Source: Clavulina sp. PMI_390 (taxonomy: Eukaryota > Basidiomycota > Agaricomycetes > Cantharellales > Hydnaceae). Taken from it: a stretch of DNA of 64,000 nt. The notes below the pieces were generated by a model. The model was not told the DNA's origin. It was given only the letters and a program-made list of their open reading frames with translations, and ran no database searches. The translations under genes were made by a program, and so were the position numbers. Location: the NCBI GenBank assembly GCA_015039315.1, contig WIDE01000088.1:1-64000 (forward strand), written 5' to 3'. This document shows, one piece after another, positions 45,825 to 58,619 of the stretch (the first letter of the stretch is position 1; each line of letters opens with the position of its first letter).

Positions 45825-48061
45825 TTAGTGGTGGAATAAGCGCAGATTTGTGTGAGCGAACACCATCTGGTGCTCGTTAGCTGCAGCAATACACTCCTTG
45901 TCCATCACGCTACCACTTGGTGCCGCCAGGTAAGTAACTCCACTCTTCCTAGCACGATGGACGTTATCCGGGAAAGGGAAGAAAGCATCACTTGAGCAAA
46001 CAACACCGTCCAGCTTCGTCATGTGCTCTTTCTTCTCCTGCTCCGTCAGCGGCGTGGGGATTTTACCCTCTTCAAACAGCCCTTCCCACTGGGTCTTCTC
46101 TCCCCCCTCGAGGACCTCACCGGAGACGAAGAGATCGATGGCATTCGCCTTGTCGGCGCGCTTGACCCCAGCCTTGAAGGGGAATGCAAGCACGCGAGGG
46201 TGGTGACGAAGCCACCAGTTGTCTGCCTTAGAGCCAGCAAGACGCGTACAGTGAATACGAGATTGTTGACCAGCTCCAAGCCCAATGATCGCCCCGCGCA
46301 AAGCATAAGCTACGGAGTTGGACTGAGTATACTTGAGTGCGAGAGTGGCCACAATGAGATCCGTAACGGCAGCAGTTGGGAGCTTTCCACATGAACGATC
46401 TGGTCAATATTCATGGAACCACAGTGTAGTTGCGATCGCTTACCGCAGTATTTTTAGTGACGACATTGGCGAAGAGATCAGGAGTGATCTTGGCATCATT
46501 CCTGTTTTGTTGGAGAGAAACACCGTAAACCTGCCTTGTCTCTACCTTTTCAGGGACGTAGCTCGGGTCCATCTACAGGAAGTACTGAGCCGGAATGGCC
46601 TTTCAGAGAGTTGAGAGCATCTAGACTGACCTCGAGCACGCAATACTTGCCAGCCTTCTTCTTTTTCAGTACCTCCAAAGCTGCAGCAGTGTAACCCGGA
46701 GCAATGATTCCGTCGGAAACCTCTCGTGAGATGATTTTGGCAGTTGCAAGATCACATTCATGGGAAAGCGCAATGAAGTCCCCAAAGGATGACATGCGAT
46801 CCGCGCCTAGATCCGCCAGAGTCAGGGCGATCGTCCACTATGCCAATTAAGGATAGATTGGCTGACCTCGAGCACGAGCATATGCGCAAGCGAGAGCAGT
46901 CAATGGCTCCTTCAGGTCATCGACTCCATATACCTTCTTCTCAACATCATCGAGCTCAATACCGACGGCAGCGCCTGCCGGAGACACATGCTTGAAAGAT
47001 GCGGCGGCGGGGAGGTTCAGAGCCTCGCTCAGCTCTTTCACTAAAGCGAAAGAGTTGAGGGCATCCAATAGATTGATGTACCCAGGAGCACCGCAAAGAG
47101 CTAGAACGGCGGAAGAGAGGTCATCTTCGGGTTTATGGCAAAGGACGGATGCTGCACGCACCTTTGAAGGGCAGTTTACCGGATTGGACGAAAGCCTGAG
47201 CAGGCTTCTGGTGAGGATTTGCTCCATAACGTAGGGGCATTCTCTGGATAGGAGCAGACAGCGCCTCGGGGGACAGTTCGCTCGAGGCATACTGGGCCCG
47301 GAAGTAGTCACTGATGGCAGCGTCATAGGCAGCAGTGTGCTCGAACGCTTTCAGGGCGAGTTCTTTGCGGAGCTTCTCATCCACAACTCCCTTGCTCTCT
47401 GCCCAATTTTGCAAGAAAGATGGGTAGTCCTTTGGGTCGGAAAGAATGCTCACTCGTGCGTGATTTTTGGCAGCAGCACGGAGAAGGGTCACTCCGCCAA
47501 TATCAATCTCCTCGATGGCTGCAGGGAGTGTGCAATCGGCTTTGGCAATGGTTTCAGAGAACGGGTACAGGTTGCAAACGACGATAGAGATCAGGGAGAT
47601 GCTCTGAGCAGCGAGGTCTTGTTGGTCCGACTCGATCTCACGAGCAAGGATTCCTACGGCGAGAAGGATGAAACCAGAAAATGGAGGACGGAATTTCGCG
47701 GGAATTACCTCCATGCACGGCCGGATGAAGAGTCTTGACGCGACCACCGAGCATCTCAGGAGCCTTCGTAATATCCGCGACATCTCTTTTGGGTAGTAGA
47801 TGTTAGATCGACGCGGCTTTCAGAGTTCTAATGCTACGAGACTCACTCGATCGGGATTCCAGCGTTTCGAATCTTTTTGGCGGTTCCCCCAGAACCAAGA
47901 AGGCGAACCCCAGATTCATGCAACCCCTTCGCGAGCTCAAGCAGCCCTGACTTGTCGTAAACCGACAGGAGAGCTGGAGGAGATATAAATTATACCACAG
48001 GGTGAGTACGATGACACTATTATGCATTAGACTCATGATCACCAATTGGTTTCGAGGCCAT
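45825..48061 (-). CDS. ADE17: Bifunctional AICAR transformylase / IMP cyclohydrolase
   Basis: Eight exons (48061-48043, 47973-47847, 47785-47709, 47653-47162, 47100-46867, 46806-46631, 46572-46444, 46382-45825) give 603 residues, the usual length. The N-terminal cyclohydrolase part shows [57 protein letters not shown] and NLYPF. The transformylase part shows [85 protein letters not shown] and the ending [11 protein letters not shown]. It carries out the last two steps of de novo IMP synthesis, using 10-formyl-tetrahydrofolate, in the cytosol. Yeast has two such genes (ADE16, ADE17); the symbol is given for the family. Confidence 0.96.
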
Positions 48062-49617
48062 TCTCTGAGATGCAGAAAAATGTCGCGATCTCGATTTGTT
48101 GTTGACGTCTATATGCCTCGAGCAGCACTGACTCGGCACCGCTAGATCTTGCGCTCAAACAGCGGAATCGGGAGACAATCTCTCAGAACATGAGAACATG
48201 TGCCGATTTGGGATAGTGATTATTCCCCCAGAAACGGCCATGAGATTGGGGCCATTGTCAGACCAGGCTCAAGAGCGCTATAGATCATGCAAAATTGATA
48301 TTGGGTAGCGGATACTCTCCACCAACGAATAGCTTCTCCAGCTGGAGACTATTGAGCCCCAGAATTCTGCAAAACACCTTCTCCCCAATAATAATACTTT
48401 TCTTCCGGATTCTCAGACAGATTCTGGCGCCCTCAGTTGTGGACTACTGTGACAAACTGGACCGTCCAACACAAAGAACTGCACCTCTCGAATATACCAA
48501 GTACACCAGCCAAGCAGGCGAGACCCCAAAAATAGTTGCCAAACTTGGGTTTGAGTGTGATCAACAAATCCGCCACAGGTGGGGAGAGAAGATACCCACA
48601 ACAACTCATTGGGGACGAAGGATGCACAACTTGAGCATAGAGCAATTAAAGGGACACCGGTGCGAAATCAGCGCGCTTGCATGGCATGAAGTGACTCTTA
48701 CATATCGGGATATACGAAGAAAGTGTACCATTACGGAAGTCCCATCCGTGCGGCCCTGCCAAACGCATTGAAGCTTGTTTCAATTACAACGTAATATTAA
48801 ACCCATGAGTTTCCCCAGCGAAGAAGCCGAGATATACCGAGTGGGTTCCAATAGGATCGGCCGCCTCGCACGAAGCGGGCAAATCAAGGTTTCCTTAACA
48901 GTAGTGTCATATCCGTTCTCCTGGTCAAAAAGGAACGCATTGGCTTGGTCCCACCCCGAACTGTCTTATGTCCGCCGTGGCCGATCGGCAGATGCACGAA
49001 GTGAGTAGCTGGTCCAAGAACTTATTTTTATGGCAGAATATCAAATAGGATGCCGAGGAAGCGAGTCCTCCCAGTTCTACTTAGTGTCAATTGATGAAGT
49101 GGCGCCACACTCGGTCATTTCTAGCCACTTTGGGAAACTAACATGTTTCTGCCTCAGTTTTGCCTTGATTATGGAGCGGACATGAAGTTTGATTGACAGT
49201 CTGGTAGTTGGAACGTGGGGTCATGGATACATTGACTTGGGTGAAGTATGAGCGTGCCCAACAACAGCGGTGATTGCGGGTGTCCCTTAGAGCGGTTATG
49301 TCCACAGTTGACCGTGGCCCAACAGATCGGTTCCGTCGTGTATGGGACCTGAAACTGATGGCGGCCTTCATCTTCTCTGTAGATTTGGTGCGCAGTAATC
49401 GAGTGGGAAGAGGGATCAGGTGTTGCCCAAAAGGATTGGGATAGAATGCTCTATGGTTCACAATATCCGAGGGCGTGTCGTCATGCGAAAATTCTAGTCT
49501 TAGTCCAGTAGCTCCGGCTGAAGTTGAGCGCCATGTCCGGGATAAGAGGGGGGTGCCACGCGCCCACAAATCCGAAGGGTGATTACGTAAATACTTGGCC
49601 CAAATGCGGCAAGCTGG
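48062..49617. other. Intergenic region
   Basis: Holds the ADE17 promoter and about 1.2 kb without a supported gene. A minus-strand frame near 48450-48620 encodes a hydrophobic stretch (FGNYFWGLACLAGVLGIFER) but has no supported start or partner exon. Confidence 0.4.
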
Positions 49618-51241
49618 CTATTGTAAGAACAGTTGAACCGTTTCAAGAGAAATGCGATCAATGTCTTGCTGCGTCAATCGAATTCCCCTAACAAAAATCT
49701 CCTCTAGTGCTCGCCTCCGCCCCGGCTTTGGCATCGATTCTAACATCTTGCCAAGCTCATCGACGACATGCTGAGCGGAAGCCGTGTGTAACGGGGGAAG
49801 CAGCGCGTGATGACCCGCCTTGCTCAGGTGACTAGCGCCCATGTTGAAGCTCACTAGGGCAGGCAGGAACGTTTTCGTTTTAGGAAGGGGCGATCCGGTT
49901 TGCGTGTCTCCGCCGCCAGTCTGCCGCGCAGGAAGGCCGCAACCATGGCGTTGCAGCATGGTAAACCCTGTATGCAAGGATGACAGTATGCTGTGTAGCA
50001 AATTAACGTTGCAATCGATCGAGAGATGCTCCAGAGTCGGCAATTGTGAGAACTAATGTGGGAGAATAGTGTGAATTGACTAAACTTGTCCGCAATCCAA
50101 GTAAGCTACCCACAAATTTTGTATACTCCTCAGAAGCGGACCCTAGGCATTCTGGCGCAGGGATAGAATTTAAAGCTGTTCCAATCCACAATTCCTTGAG
50201 GCGTGGAGCCCGAAGCCACTTGGCTAAGTGAAGGAAATACCTGCAGCGAATAGCACGAAAGGATAATATCCTGAGAGATGAAGGGGCCTCCAGAGGGGTT
50301 TTACCCCAAGGCACCTGCTCGTCTTGGGGTGTGCCATGGTCGTCATAAACCGTCTCGATAACGCACTCCTCCAAATTTTGACACTCTCTGAATATTCTTC
50401 GTAGACCGCGATCGGAGATGGGGATCGTATAGCGGATAGAACGAAGTTGAGGAGTGAGAGGGCACCACATGATAGTGTGCGGTAGATTTACCACGTGTGC
50501 GAAGCGAAGGGCACGAAGTTGGGGGAATATGTTCATTTGATGCACTGGTATAGTTCCCTCAAAAGGCTCCTCAACATTGATAGTCAGCGAGGGTAAGTTG
50601 TGTAGTGTGGGAGCAAGGGTTCGAAGGATTTCAAACGAAGAGGAAATGGAGATGCAAGTGACATGAAGTGAAAGCCACTTCTCAGCAAGAGGGAGTTGCA
50701 GAACAGGAGGAGTGATGGTTGGAGGGAGAATCACGTCGACTCCACGTTGAGCCGAGCGATCGAGGACGATTGCGCGGTACTCATTGGACCACGCGAGGCT
50801 GATGACATCCCACAATTGGGGGCGGCGGAGCGCAATATCCCGCCATGATTTGCACACAGCCGCCAATTTCCTTGCCATAGCTGGTCTCGCAAGAATCTCG
50901 CATCCATTATATGCGAACGAGAAGACGACTAGAAGGAGCTCTGGGGGTAGAATGTGGATTGAAACGAGCAACCCCCTTAGGTCCTGTTCTCGTGCACCAA
51001 TGGCTAGGATTTGCTGGTTTAGTTTTGACACGACACCCTTCAGCACAGACTGCGCGACGGCAAGCTGTGTGATGTGGGTTTGCAGTGGGTGATCATTGGA
51101 GAGAACTCGGAGTAGATCGAACGTGAGAGGAGGCGAAGGGTTGAGATTATGGGAGTGGATATGGGCTTCGAGTGTCTGTGTACCTTCAAGAATGGTACGA
51201 ATAGCGAACATGAATGGTTCGGACGAGTCGCTGTCGCACAT
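49618..51241 (-). CDS. F-box protein with leucine-rich C-terminal region
   Basis: Exons 51241-50114 and 50052-49618 give 520 residues; the start is the first true ATG of the frame. An F-box-like segment lies at about residues 95-140: HILPPELLLVVFSFAYNG, then KLAAVCKSWRDIALRRPQLW, the typical ending of Agaricomycete F-box domains. Behind it follow degenerate leucine-rich stretches (LHNLPSLTINVEEPF, FPQLRALRFAHVVNLPHTIM, LKELWIGTALN, LPTLEHLSIDCNVN). N-terminal residues 15-75 are helical and probably coiled coil. Such proteins are substrate adaptors of SCF ubiquitin ligases and form large, fast-changing families in these fungi. Substrate unknown. Confidence 0.8.
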
Positions 51242-52753
51242 TGTGAGTGAGGCCAGTTTTCGTGAGCGCAAAGTGAGCTTTGCGAGGAGTGAGTAGGTAG
51301 TCGAGGAAAAGTTCTGCGCGGCGGCGGTATATAAAAGCTTGCCGAAGAATCCGAAATGAGATGTTCAAAGACATATGATTCAGTCCGGTTTTCGGAAGTA
51401 CAAAGATGCGGCAGTTCGAGCGCACTGGCCATGAGCTCATGATCGCGCTCGGTAGCCGATCTCTCCGCCGCCCTGGAACCCGCGAACCTATCAAAATCAT
51501 TTATCGAAAAAGGGTCACTCTCACATCACCAGAGCAGTGCGGTCGGAGCAGGATAAGGGTAGGTTGGAGGTGTGAAGGGACCCTACTTCTACCGGGAATG
51601 GAAACTCTGAAACCGACGATCAGATACATGCCACTTCCTTGCATACGGATATGTTTTATTTAAGTGCTGAAGTTTTTGGTACATCATCGGCAAGTCGAAT
51701 TGAGAGCGGAGGAATGGGGATTAGGGGGGGAGGTGATCCGCACCATGCGGCCCGCCAGTGAGACACGATGCGTCGAGGTACTTGACCTGGCGGAATGGCC
51801 ACTCAGTAGGGTTACACTACATTCCACCGAGTTGGAGGGGTTTTCTGCGACGGAAAATCACTTCATCGTGTCATAGGGAGAAAGAGGCTTGACACATAGG
51901 AGGTTTCATGACAAGTGTTATCATGGCGCTCAGGTCTGGGATTCGCGACGGTATCAAGGACCGTCTCGGTGGCGGCAGTATGCTGATAACTGTGCAGAAT
52001 CGTATGAAAAGGAAGCGGTCAAGCTGCAGCAAAACATGATTCGGAGGGGATTTGTGGATGTTTGCACCGTGACATCGCCAAACTGGGCCCAACAACAGCC
52101 ATGGCTTCTCATTCATCCGACCCACGCTCCTCCGCTGCCGCCCATCGGACGCTTGACAGTTCGTCTGGTTCACACGACTCAGGTCATTCGACGCTCACTT
52201 CTTGGTAGTTCTGCATGACATATCTCAACTTCTCAATACTTCCCTCACTCGAGAGCAATTGGTCACATGTGTGGCTTTGATCGAAAGCGGCGTGAATCCT
52301 GAAGCTCTCGCGGTTCGCCCCATTCTGAGGCATTTCATTAGATACCATTCTGAACCTTTGATTGCCTGCTTAGGCCATAATCAAAGATCTCCGTCAAAGT
52401 GCCGAAACCACGCGCCAAGAGTCCACGACCCCTGCTCGCATTTCGCGATCGGAGATCAATGACGTATAGCTCCAGGAATTCCGTGCTCTGACCCCTTTTC
52501 ACCATTTAAATCCCTCTTTGAACTTATATTGACTACGCTTGGGCGCGTAACCTCCATTCAAACTTCCTGCCCCGACACCGCAACCCCCCACCCACAGTCT
52601 CTTATCACGGGCCTGATATTATTTACGTCTGCGGCACGAGTCTATTCTCTACAAAGCCCCAATACAGATTCTTTTTAGAAAGGAGAAAACATGGTCACGA
52701 AGAACCGAGCAAAACACTAATTTTGTAGAACATGAAAAGGTATACGAGGTGGT
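51242..52753. other. Intergenic region
   Basis: 1.5 kb between the F-box gene start and the 3' end of the VPS9 gene. Short frames only, none convincing. Confidence 0.45.
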
Positions 52754-55700
52754 TCATTCCCGAAATCCGCCCATCCCCCTCAATGCTTCTGCTATCCTTT
52801 TATAGTCTGCTAGAAGCGTGGGTATCTCACTGACCCGTAGCTCATCGGAAGATATTTGCAAGAACCGAGCGTTGGGGGGAGCAATCTTGTCCACAGGAGG
52901 GGCGAGAGACGTCGATGCACTATCCGATTTTGTCGGAGGAAGTACCGATCCCCGACGGGAACCCGGTGCTGTCCCAGTTGAGTGATTCGCACCCTGGAAT
53001 ACGGAAGGGATGAATTGAACGATCCACTTGGAATTAGCCTCTCATGCAAACCGCCCAAAAAAGTGCAAGCCGTACCGAAAAACGTCCAAGAGAAGACATG
53101 TTAGCCAGACGATCGCTCAAGGTGGGGCGATCACGCTTTTCGATCTCTCGATCCTTAGGGCCGTCCTCTTCCCGATCCCTACTCATCATGGAGGAGAAGC
53201 TGCGGATACTACGAGTGTCTGATTTGTCCCGGAATGATGATGCATCATGCACGCTCTCATTCCCGTCTCCTTCCGCGTCACTTGATGTCTCCTCGTCATC
53301 CTCTTCAGTTTGATCTTCCGTTGACTCCTCAGATGGCTCATGGTTCTCGTCATCACTGAGTTCAATTGGAGGACGACGGACACTTCCTGGCCGGCTGCAT
53401 GAGTGCACGAGTCAAAAAGAAGCGTGGTCAATCACTCGGCACGCTGAAAGACAGGCTATTGAACGAGCGGTCATTACCTCGGAACTTCCATCAACTGCTG
53501 GCCCTGTTCGGCAGAGCCCTTTTTATCTCTCAAGGAGCCACCAACTACACCACTGTTTCCTCCTGAAAGAGGCAAACTGAAGCTCGTCCCCCGCCTCAGG
53601 AGGCCGAATCCAGGTCGCGTAATCATTGCCGAAACAACAGCTGCCGGCGAGTTGGTATTGCGCCCCTCATCATTGGCTGTTGGGTCCGGGATAACGTTGA
53701 GGAGCCCGCGGAGGGCTGTGAACGAGGAATCGACAACACCACCGACACCAAGAATGACTTTGCCAGCACCAGTAGCAAACTCGCCAACTTGCTGTTCAAC
53801 TCGGCCTCGGAACCGCGAGGATGTGGTTGGTGAATTTGGAGATGACGGCATGTTTGAAGAGAAGGGCAAAGGGCTGAGGGCTTGCGTGCTGGGTACATGC
53901 AAGTAGAGAGTTCAGACCTGATGGTGACTAATAATCAAAAAGCATAATCGTAACCATACCTCAAAATACGGTCAGCATCTCCGAGTCCGAGAGCTTGTAA
54001 ATCGACGTGTTCTGCACGATGGGCATGTTAAATCCATCTTTAAAGTGGCATCAGGTCAAAAGAAGGGTATTACTAACCGAGGAATTCCACCACTGCCAAA
54101 AAGTTGATCAAACAGAAACTCTCCTCGCCACCCACATGCCGTGATCGGTATCGCTGGATGAAAAGGAGATGCGATACCAATTGGACTGGGTTGGCTTTCA
54201 CAACAGAAAAAATGAGAATGGGCAATATGACGTCAGTGTTCACGGCGGTCTTCTTTGCCGGAGTCTCGCCATCGCCGACAGGGGCGCCAGATTGGGGGTT
54301 ATCGCTCGAAGAAGGCGTAATGTCCTCCTCGCGTGACTCTTCTACATCGGGAAGCGCGAGGCTGAGGCTCAAGGGGCGGGGAGAAGAGCTGGGAGAGAGC
54401 GACCGCAAGCTCATTGGTTTCCCGCGAGGTGAGGCTAGCAGGGAGCCTGACTTAGCCTTAGGGAGAGCAGCCGGTACGGAGTCCGGCGTCAGGAGGCCCT
54501 GTGGTGAATCAGTGTGGATGGGCGACTCGATCATAGGGTTAAGCGGAGAGGTTGGGCGGTCAGGGAGGGCAGAAGTGACTGCAAAGGATTCTTGCCGCGG
54601 GGTCTTTTCGAAAGAAGCTGAGGCGGGGGGATCCACGTGCTCGCCTTCAGGCTTAAGCTTGATGGGCGGAAGACGCGAAAGTCCATCTATCGTTGGATTG
54701 ATGAGTTGTTGCGCGATGGAGTACAACTGATGAAGGCGCACCAACAATCGTCTTGTGAACAGAAACCAAAAGATCCGCCTTGGCTTGAGGAGATCGATGG
54801 GCGATATCGTGCAGCTTTTGTAGCTCTATCAAGAAAGGGTCGTGAGCAAAGCAACTCCATATCACATAGAGTTGGTTCTCTGACCCTTGCCGCATGCAAC
54901 CACCACTTCATTGACTCCCTTCGTGGCAGCTGGAGAGTCAATATCCACTCCCAGATGTTCCCAGCCAAGGTCAAGCATGTTCAGGGCAGCTATTCTGTTC
55001 GCTAGAGCCTCATCGTGAGAAGCATCATCAGATATTGGGGGTGTGAACAGTCTATGTTAGGAAGATAACGACAATTGAGTGCCAGCATCAAGTCGTCAAA
55101 AACGACCAACATACTGGTCATAGAAGACTGAAGCCATACAGCCCTCCACAAGGTTCAACGCTTCCCGTATAGCGTCATCGACAGCATCACTGGCAATGAT
55201 CGAGGGGTTAGATTTCTCATTTTCGGTTGCCTCGTCAGCTGTATCATCAACTGAGCGTTGTCGTGGGGTATGGGATGTCCATGGTCGATCTTTGCGAAGT
55301 TCATCCTCTATGGAGTCGTAGAAATCCTGGAATGACGACATCATGTCTTGTGCACTGCTGAGATCGAGAACTGGCGCACTCGTCGAGGATGAAGGCACCT
55401 TCCGTGCAGTGGGAGACGTAGGGCTGTGCCCTGGTGCCGATTGAGGTTCTGAAATGGACGATTTATGAGAAAGGGGTTGCAGTGGAGAGGTAAAGCTGGA
55501 GTTTCATTCAGAACGTCGAAGTACGCTTCTTGACGAGGACAACCACATACCTCAATATTCTGTCGATCACCCAGCCTGGTAAGGCTGGTATTGTCGAATT
55601 ATTTCCACCATGAAGCCGGATCTTGATATTCGCTTTCAGAGCCGTCGTGACCGCCTTAGAGACATCTTTCCGCACAATCCTGCGGTTGATGGCGAATGCG

Positions 55701-56929
55701 GCAATGAAGTGACCTTCTACAGCATAAGGGTTGCCAGTTCCACTTTGCACAGAGTCGAAACTCGCTTCAGAACGAATTGAAGGTGGAGGCTGTGGTGACC
55801 CTGGACGCTGAGGGATGGTGGGCGGGAGTGGAGGAAGGGGATTGTTTGCGGGTGCTGTAGAGGGGAGGGGTGGAAGTGATGCTGGCGTAGATACAGGAGA
55901 CGAGGCGGAACGCGATCCGAAGAGAGAGGCAAAACGTCCGCTTAAGGAGCTTCCAGAAGTCGCCGTCGAGGATGCTGTAGGTCGTGGAGGTAAGGGAGGA
56001 GGCTGAGCTGGTGATGGTCTCGGGGGAAGATGGAAGGCGGCTTGAGTATCTGTGATCTGATAGCTGGGGTATGGAGAATTGGGATCATATCCGCTTGAGA
56101 GTGGGGCAAGAGTGGCAAGAGTAGCTGCCCTAGTTGATACACGCTGAATTGCGCCAAATGTATCTGATGTGGCGGAGAGTGCCGTTCGAATGGTAATGGA
56201 GTGGCTGCAAGAAAACGGACATTCAGTTTTTGAGTTGAGTATCCGAGAAAGTAGAAGAAAACTGTCTTACCTATCCATTACACCGCGCAAACCGCTTAGA
56301 GTGACGAGGGGGCCGGGCTCTCGAGGGGAGCCCGTAAAGAAAGCAACATGCTCTCGCATAAATTCGGGGGTCACTAGGAGGCCCGATGGTGCCTTTTCGG
56401 TTGGAAGCAGCAATGCTACCTAGGCAAGAAAATCATTCTGACTTGGTATCATAACACCAGGAATAGAATCGCTGACCTGTCCGGTGGAGAGAACTTGCCA
56501 GATGGCATCCCAGTCAGAACCGTCAAGATCTGAAGAGACAAGCTTCTCAAGCATGACCCAGCCAACACTGTTGTTATCCAGCCCCATCGTCTGGGCTGAA
56601 GCCTTCAAGCTCTGCAGCTGAAGCTTTCCAGTGGCGCCACCAGATGTATGCTGAGACGATGACAGGGATGATGCCATGGGCACAGAAGCGCTTAATGCAG
56701 CTGTAATCGTGGGTGTGGCCGCAGGCCGTTGTCGGGGGGTATATGGCACATATCGTGGGGGAGTGGAAGGGGCTGCACCCAGAGGGTTCAAGTGAGTTGC
56801 ATCAGCTGAAGATGCTGGCGGGGAAAGGAGTGGATGAGAGGTAAGGGGATCGTCCCCTGTAGCAGAGTTTGAAGATACTGTGAGTAGTGTGCTCTGCATC
56901 TTTCCGCTGAGCTCGCTATCTCGTTCCAT
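52754..56929 (-). CDS. VPS9-domain protein, Rab5-type guanine nucleotide exchange factor
   Basis: Eleven exons (56929-56477, 56419-56271, 56204-55525, 55448-55115, 55051-54885, 54825-54742, 54686-54078, 54011-53960, 53888-53478, 53394-53076, 52993-52754) sum to 3498 bases, 1165 residues. The VPS9 catalytic core is at about residues 560-845, interrupted by a ~100-residue Ser/Pro-rich insert: HDEALANRIAALNMLDLGWE, LHDIAHRSPQAKADLLVSVH, then DVILPILIFSVVKANPVQLV, SHLLFIQRYRS and EESFCLINFLAVVEFL, the most conserved block. N-terminal parts include FHLPPRPSPAQPPPLPPRP (SH3-ligand-like) and an ordered segment EGHFIAAFAINRRIVRKDVS. The C-terminal third has a Gly/Val-rich segment (EFATGAGKVILGVGGVVDSS) and an acidic tract. 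Role: activation of Rab5/Vps21 GTPases in endosomal traffic. Confidence 0.88.
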
Positions 56930-57119
56930 GATGGCCGAGGACGTGCCAACAACTTCGCGCAAGATATGAAAAGGACGCGACGAGGAGAAGAATGTCCCGA
57001 AATATATGTCGTGATCTCCAAACGATCACAGCTCAAACGCTGCGACTGACGCAGCTAACCTCACAGACCCTTGGCTTTGTTTGGCACGCGTGTCACATCT
57101 AGGCCGATCCAAACAAACA
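56930..57119. promoter_or_regulatory. Short divergent promoter
   Basis: 190 bases between the divergent start codons of the VPS9-domain gene (-) and the gene at 57120 (+). Confidence 0.55.
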
Positions 57120-58619
57120 ATGGCCTCATCCTTTCAGACTGCTTCCACGAGCTCATCGCATCCAAAAGACCAGTACTCAGGTCGTGGAAAAGCACGCGCT
57201 AGCGCAATACAGCAAGGACATTTCCCCCCTATTAGTCGCGTACCTCCAAGAGTCGCCCAAGATGTGCTCGTCGATGAGGCCTACATAGATGAGAGAGGGC
57301 AGAAACGGGCTTCAAATCCTGCCGACTTGGAACGATCACTCCCACCTGAAACCCTCGAAATCGAGCAAACAGCTGGGATCATTTTTAGCCAATGTGGTGA
57401 ACCGCTGCCTGAGTGAGCACTCTGCGAGCTATCGACTATCCTTCTCAGCGATCACAGCAGCTTATTCGTCGTGGCAGCCCCGACTTTTTGGAAGAATGGG
57501 AGCAGCCGCAGATGAAAGATGCGCCCCATCTAGAAACGCGGCTAGCTGAACTCCGCTCTTCTGCCGAGAATGTCAAACAGACATTACACGAGCTGCATGC
57601 CAGACAGTTCGGTAACCTGGTAAAGGCTAAAGCTGCTGGCGAAGATCGATTTTTGGAAACGCACGCTTATCAAGCACGGGAGGATGCTGCGAGGAATGTT
57701 CGTCTACTTCATTTGGGTGCCATCCTTGGTAGCATGCTTACCTGCCTTTGCCATTTAGCAATGGACTCGGCAGCAAGAGGCGGCGATGGGTAAGAGACAG
57801 AAGCAACAAATGATAAAATATGCGGAGAACCACCATATCGAAATGTTTCCGCTCAGTATTACCATCCGGCCGCCGGCAATCGACCCTAATGCTACTCAGC
57901 GTCCAGGGGGAATTCCACCTTCGAGGTCACAATCTGACGGTGCTCGTAGCAATATACCCGCCTGGCCTGCCTCCGATCCACCGTTAGGAAACACCTATGG
58001 CAATGCCCCTCTTCCAAACTCCATCCAAACCTCATTTGCTGCTCCCTATCAACAATCCTTCCAAATATCTTCCCCTACTCAACAAAACTCTCCTTTGTCA
58101 CGTCGAATCTCTCTCGATTCGCCATCGACCCTAAATGTTGGGTCAACGATGGCCCATGCAAGTCCATTGACAGCGCTCGACCAGTCATCGTACTGGAGTT
58201 CCCTGCCACAACAGGAAGCTCGTTCCGCGAACACACCCATATCTTCTCTCCCTGCCCGCCCATCTTGGAGCACCGCGATAGCGACAAATCAAGCTACCAT
58301 CACCGCCGCAGGAGCTTCGGCAACGCTAGCTACCACAGCATCAGGCCCCGTTCGCACAGGAAGCACTCTTCCAGTCACCTTTGAGGAATATAAGACACTC
58401 GGAGAGCAGCGCAAGTATGCTGTTGCGCGCTATCTCCTCAGTGTCGGGGAATCCGGACGAGGAAACGTGCAAAGACTGCCTGGAGCAACGGATGAGGACG
58501 AGAAGCGTCTCTACAACGAATATCTGGCAAACCCAGCCATGAGGGCCGAGGTGAAGACTCTTGTGGACAGCAAGATAAGTAGTGACCCAAGGAAGAAGCG
58601 ACGGACCCAAGAGGGGTGA
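57120..58619 (+). CDS. Unknown protein with coiled coil, Ser/Pro-rich linker and C-terminal basic signal
   Basis: Exons 57120-57412, 57478-57697 and 57774-58619 give 452 residues. Three parts are visible. The first ~200 residues are helical (HLETRLAELRSSAENVKQTL, RFLETHAYQAREDAARN) and probably coiled coil. A ~150-residue Ser/Thr/Pro/Gln-rich linker follows. The conserved-looking C terminus is VTFEEYKTLGEQRKYAVARY, then MRAEVKTLVDSKISSDPRKK, ending in a basic stretch (KKRR) that could be a nuclear signal. I do not recognise the family. The acceptor at 57477 is chosen because nearer AGs break the frame. Confidence 0.7.

Noticed and set aside
48295..48771. Plus-strand open frame of 158 codons
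   Set aside because: Begins with TTG, has no domain or codon regularity, and overlaps an equally long antisense frame.
51242..51271. Longer N terminus of the F-box protein from 51271
   Set aside because: That codon is TTG; the first ATG of the frame is at 51241.
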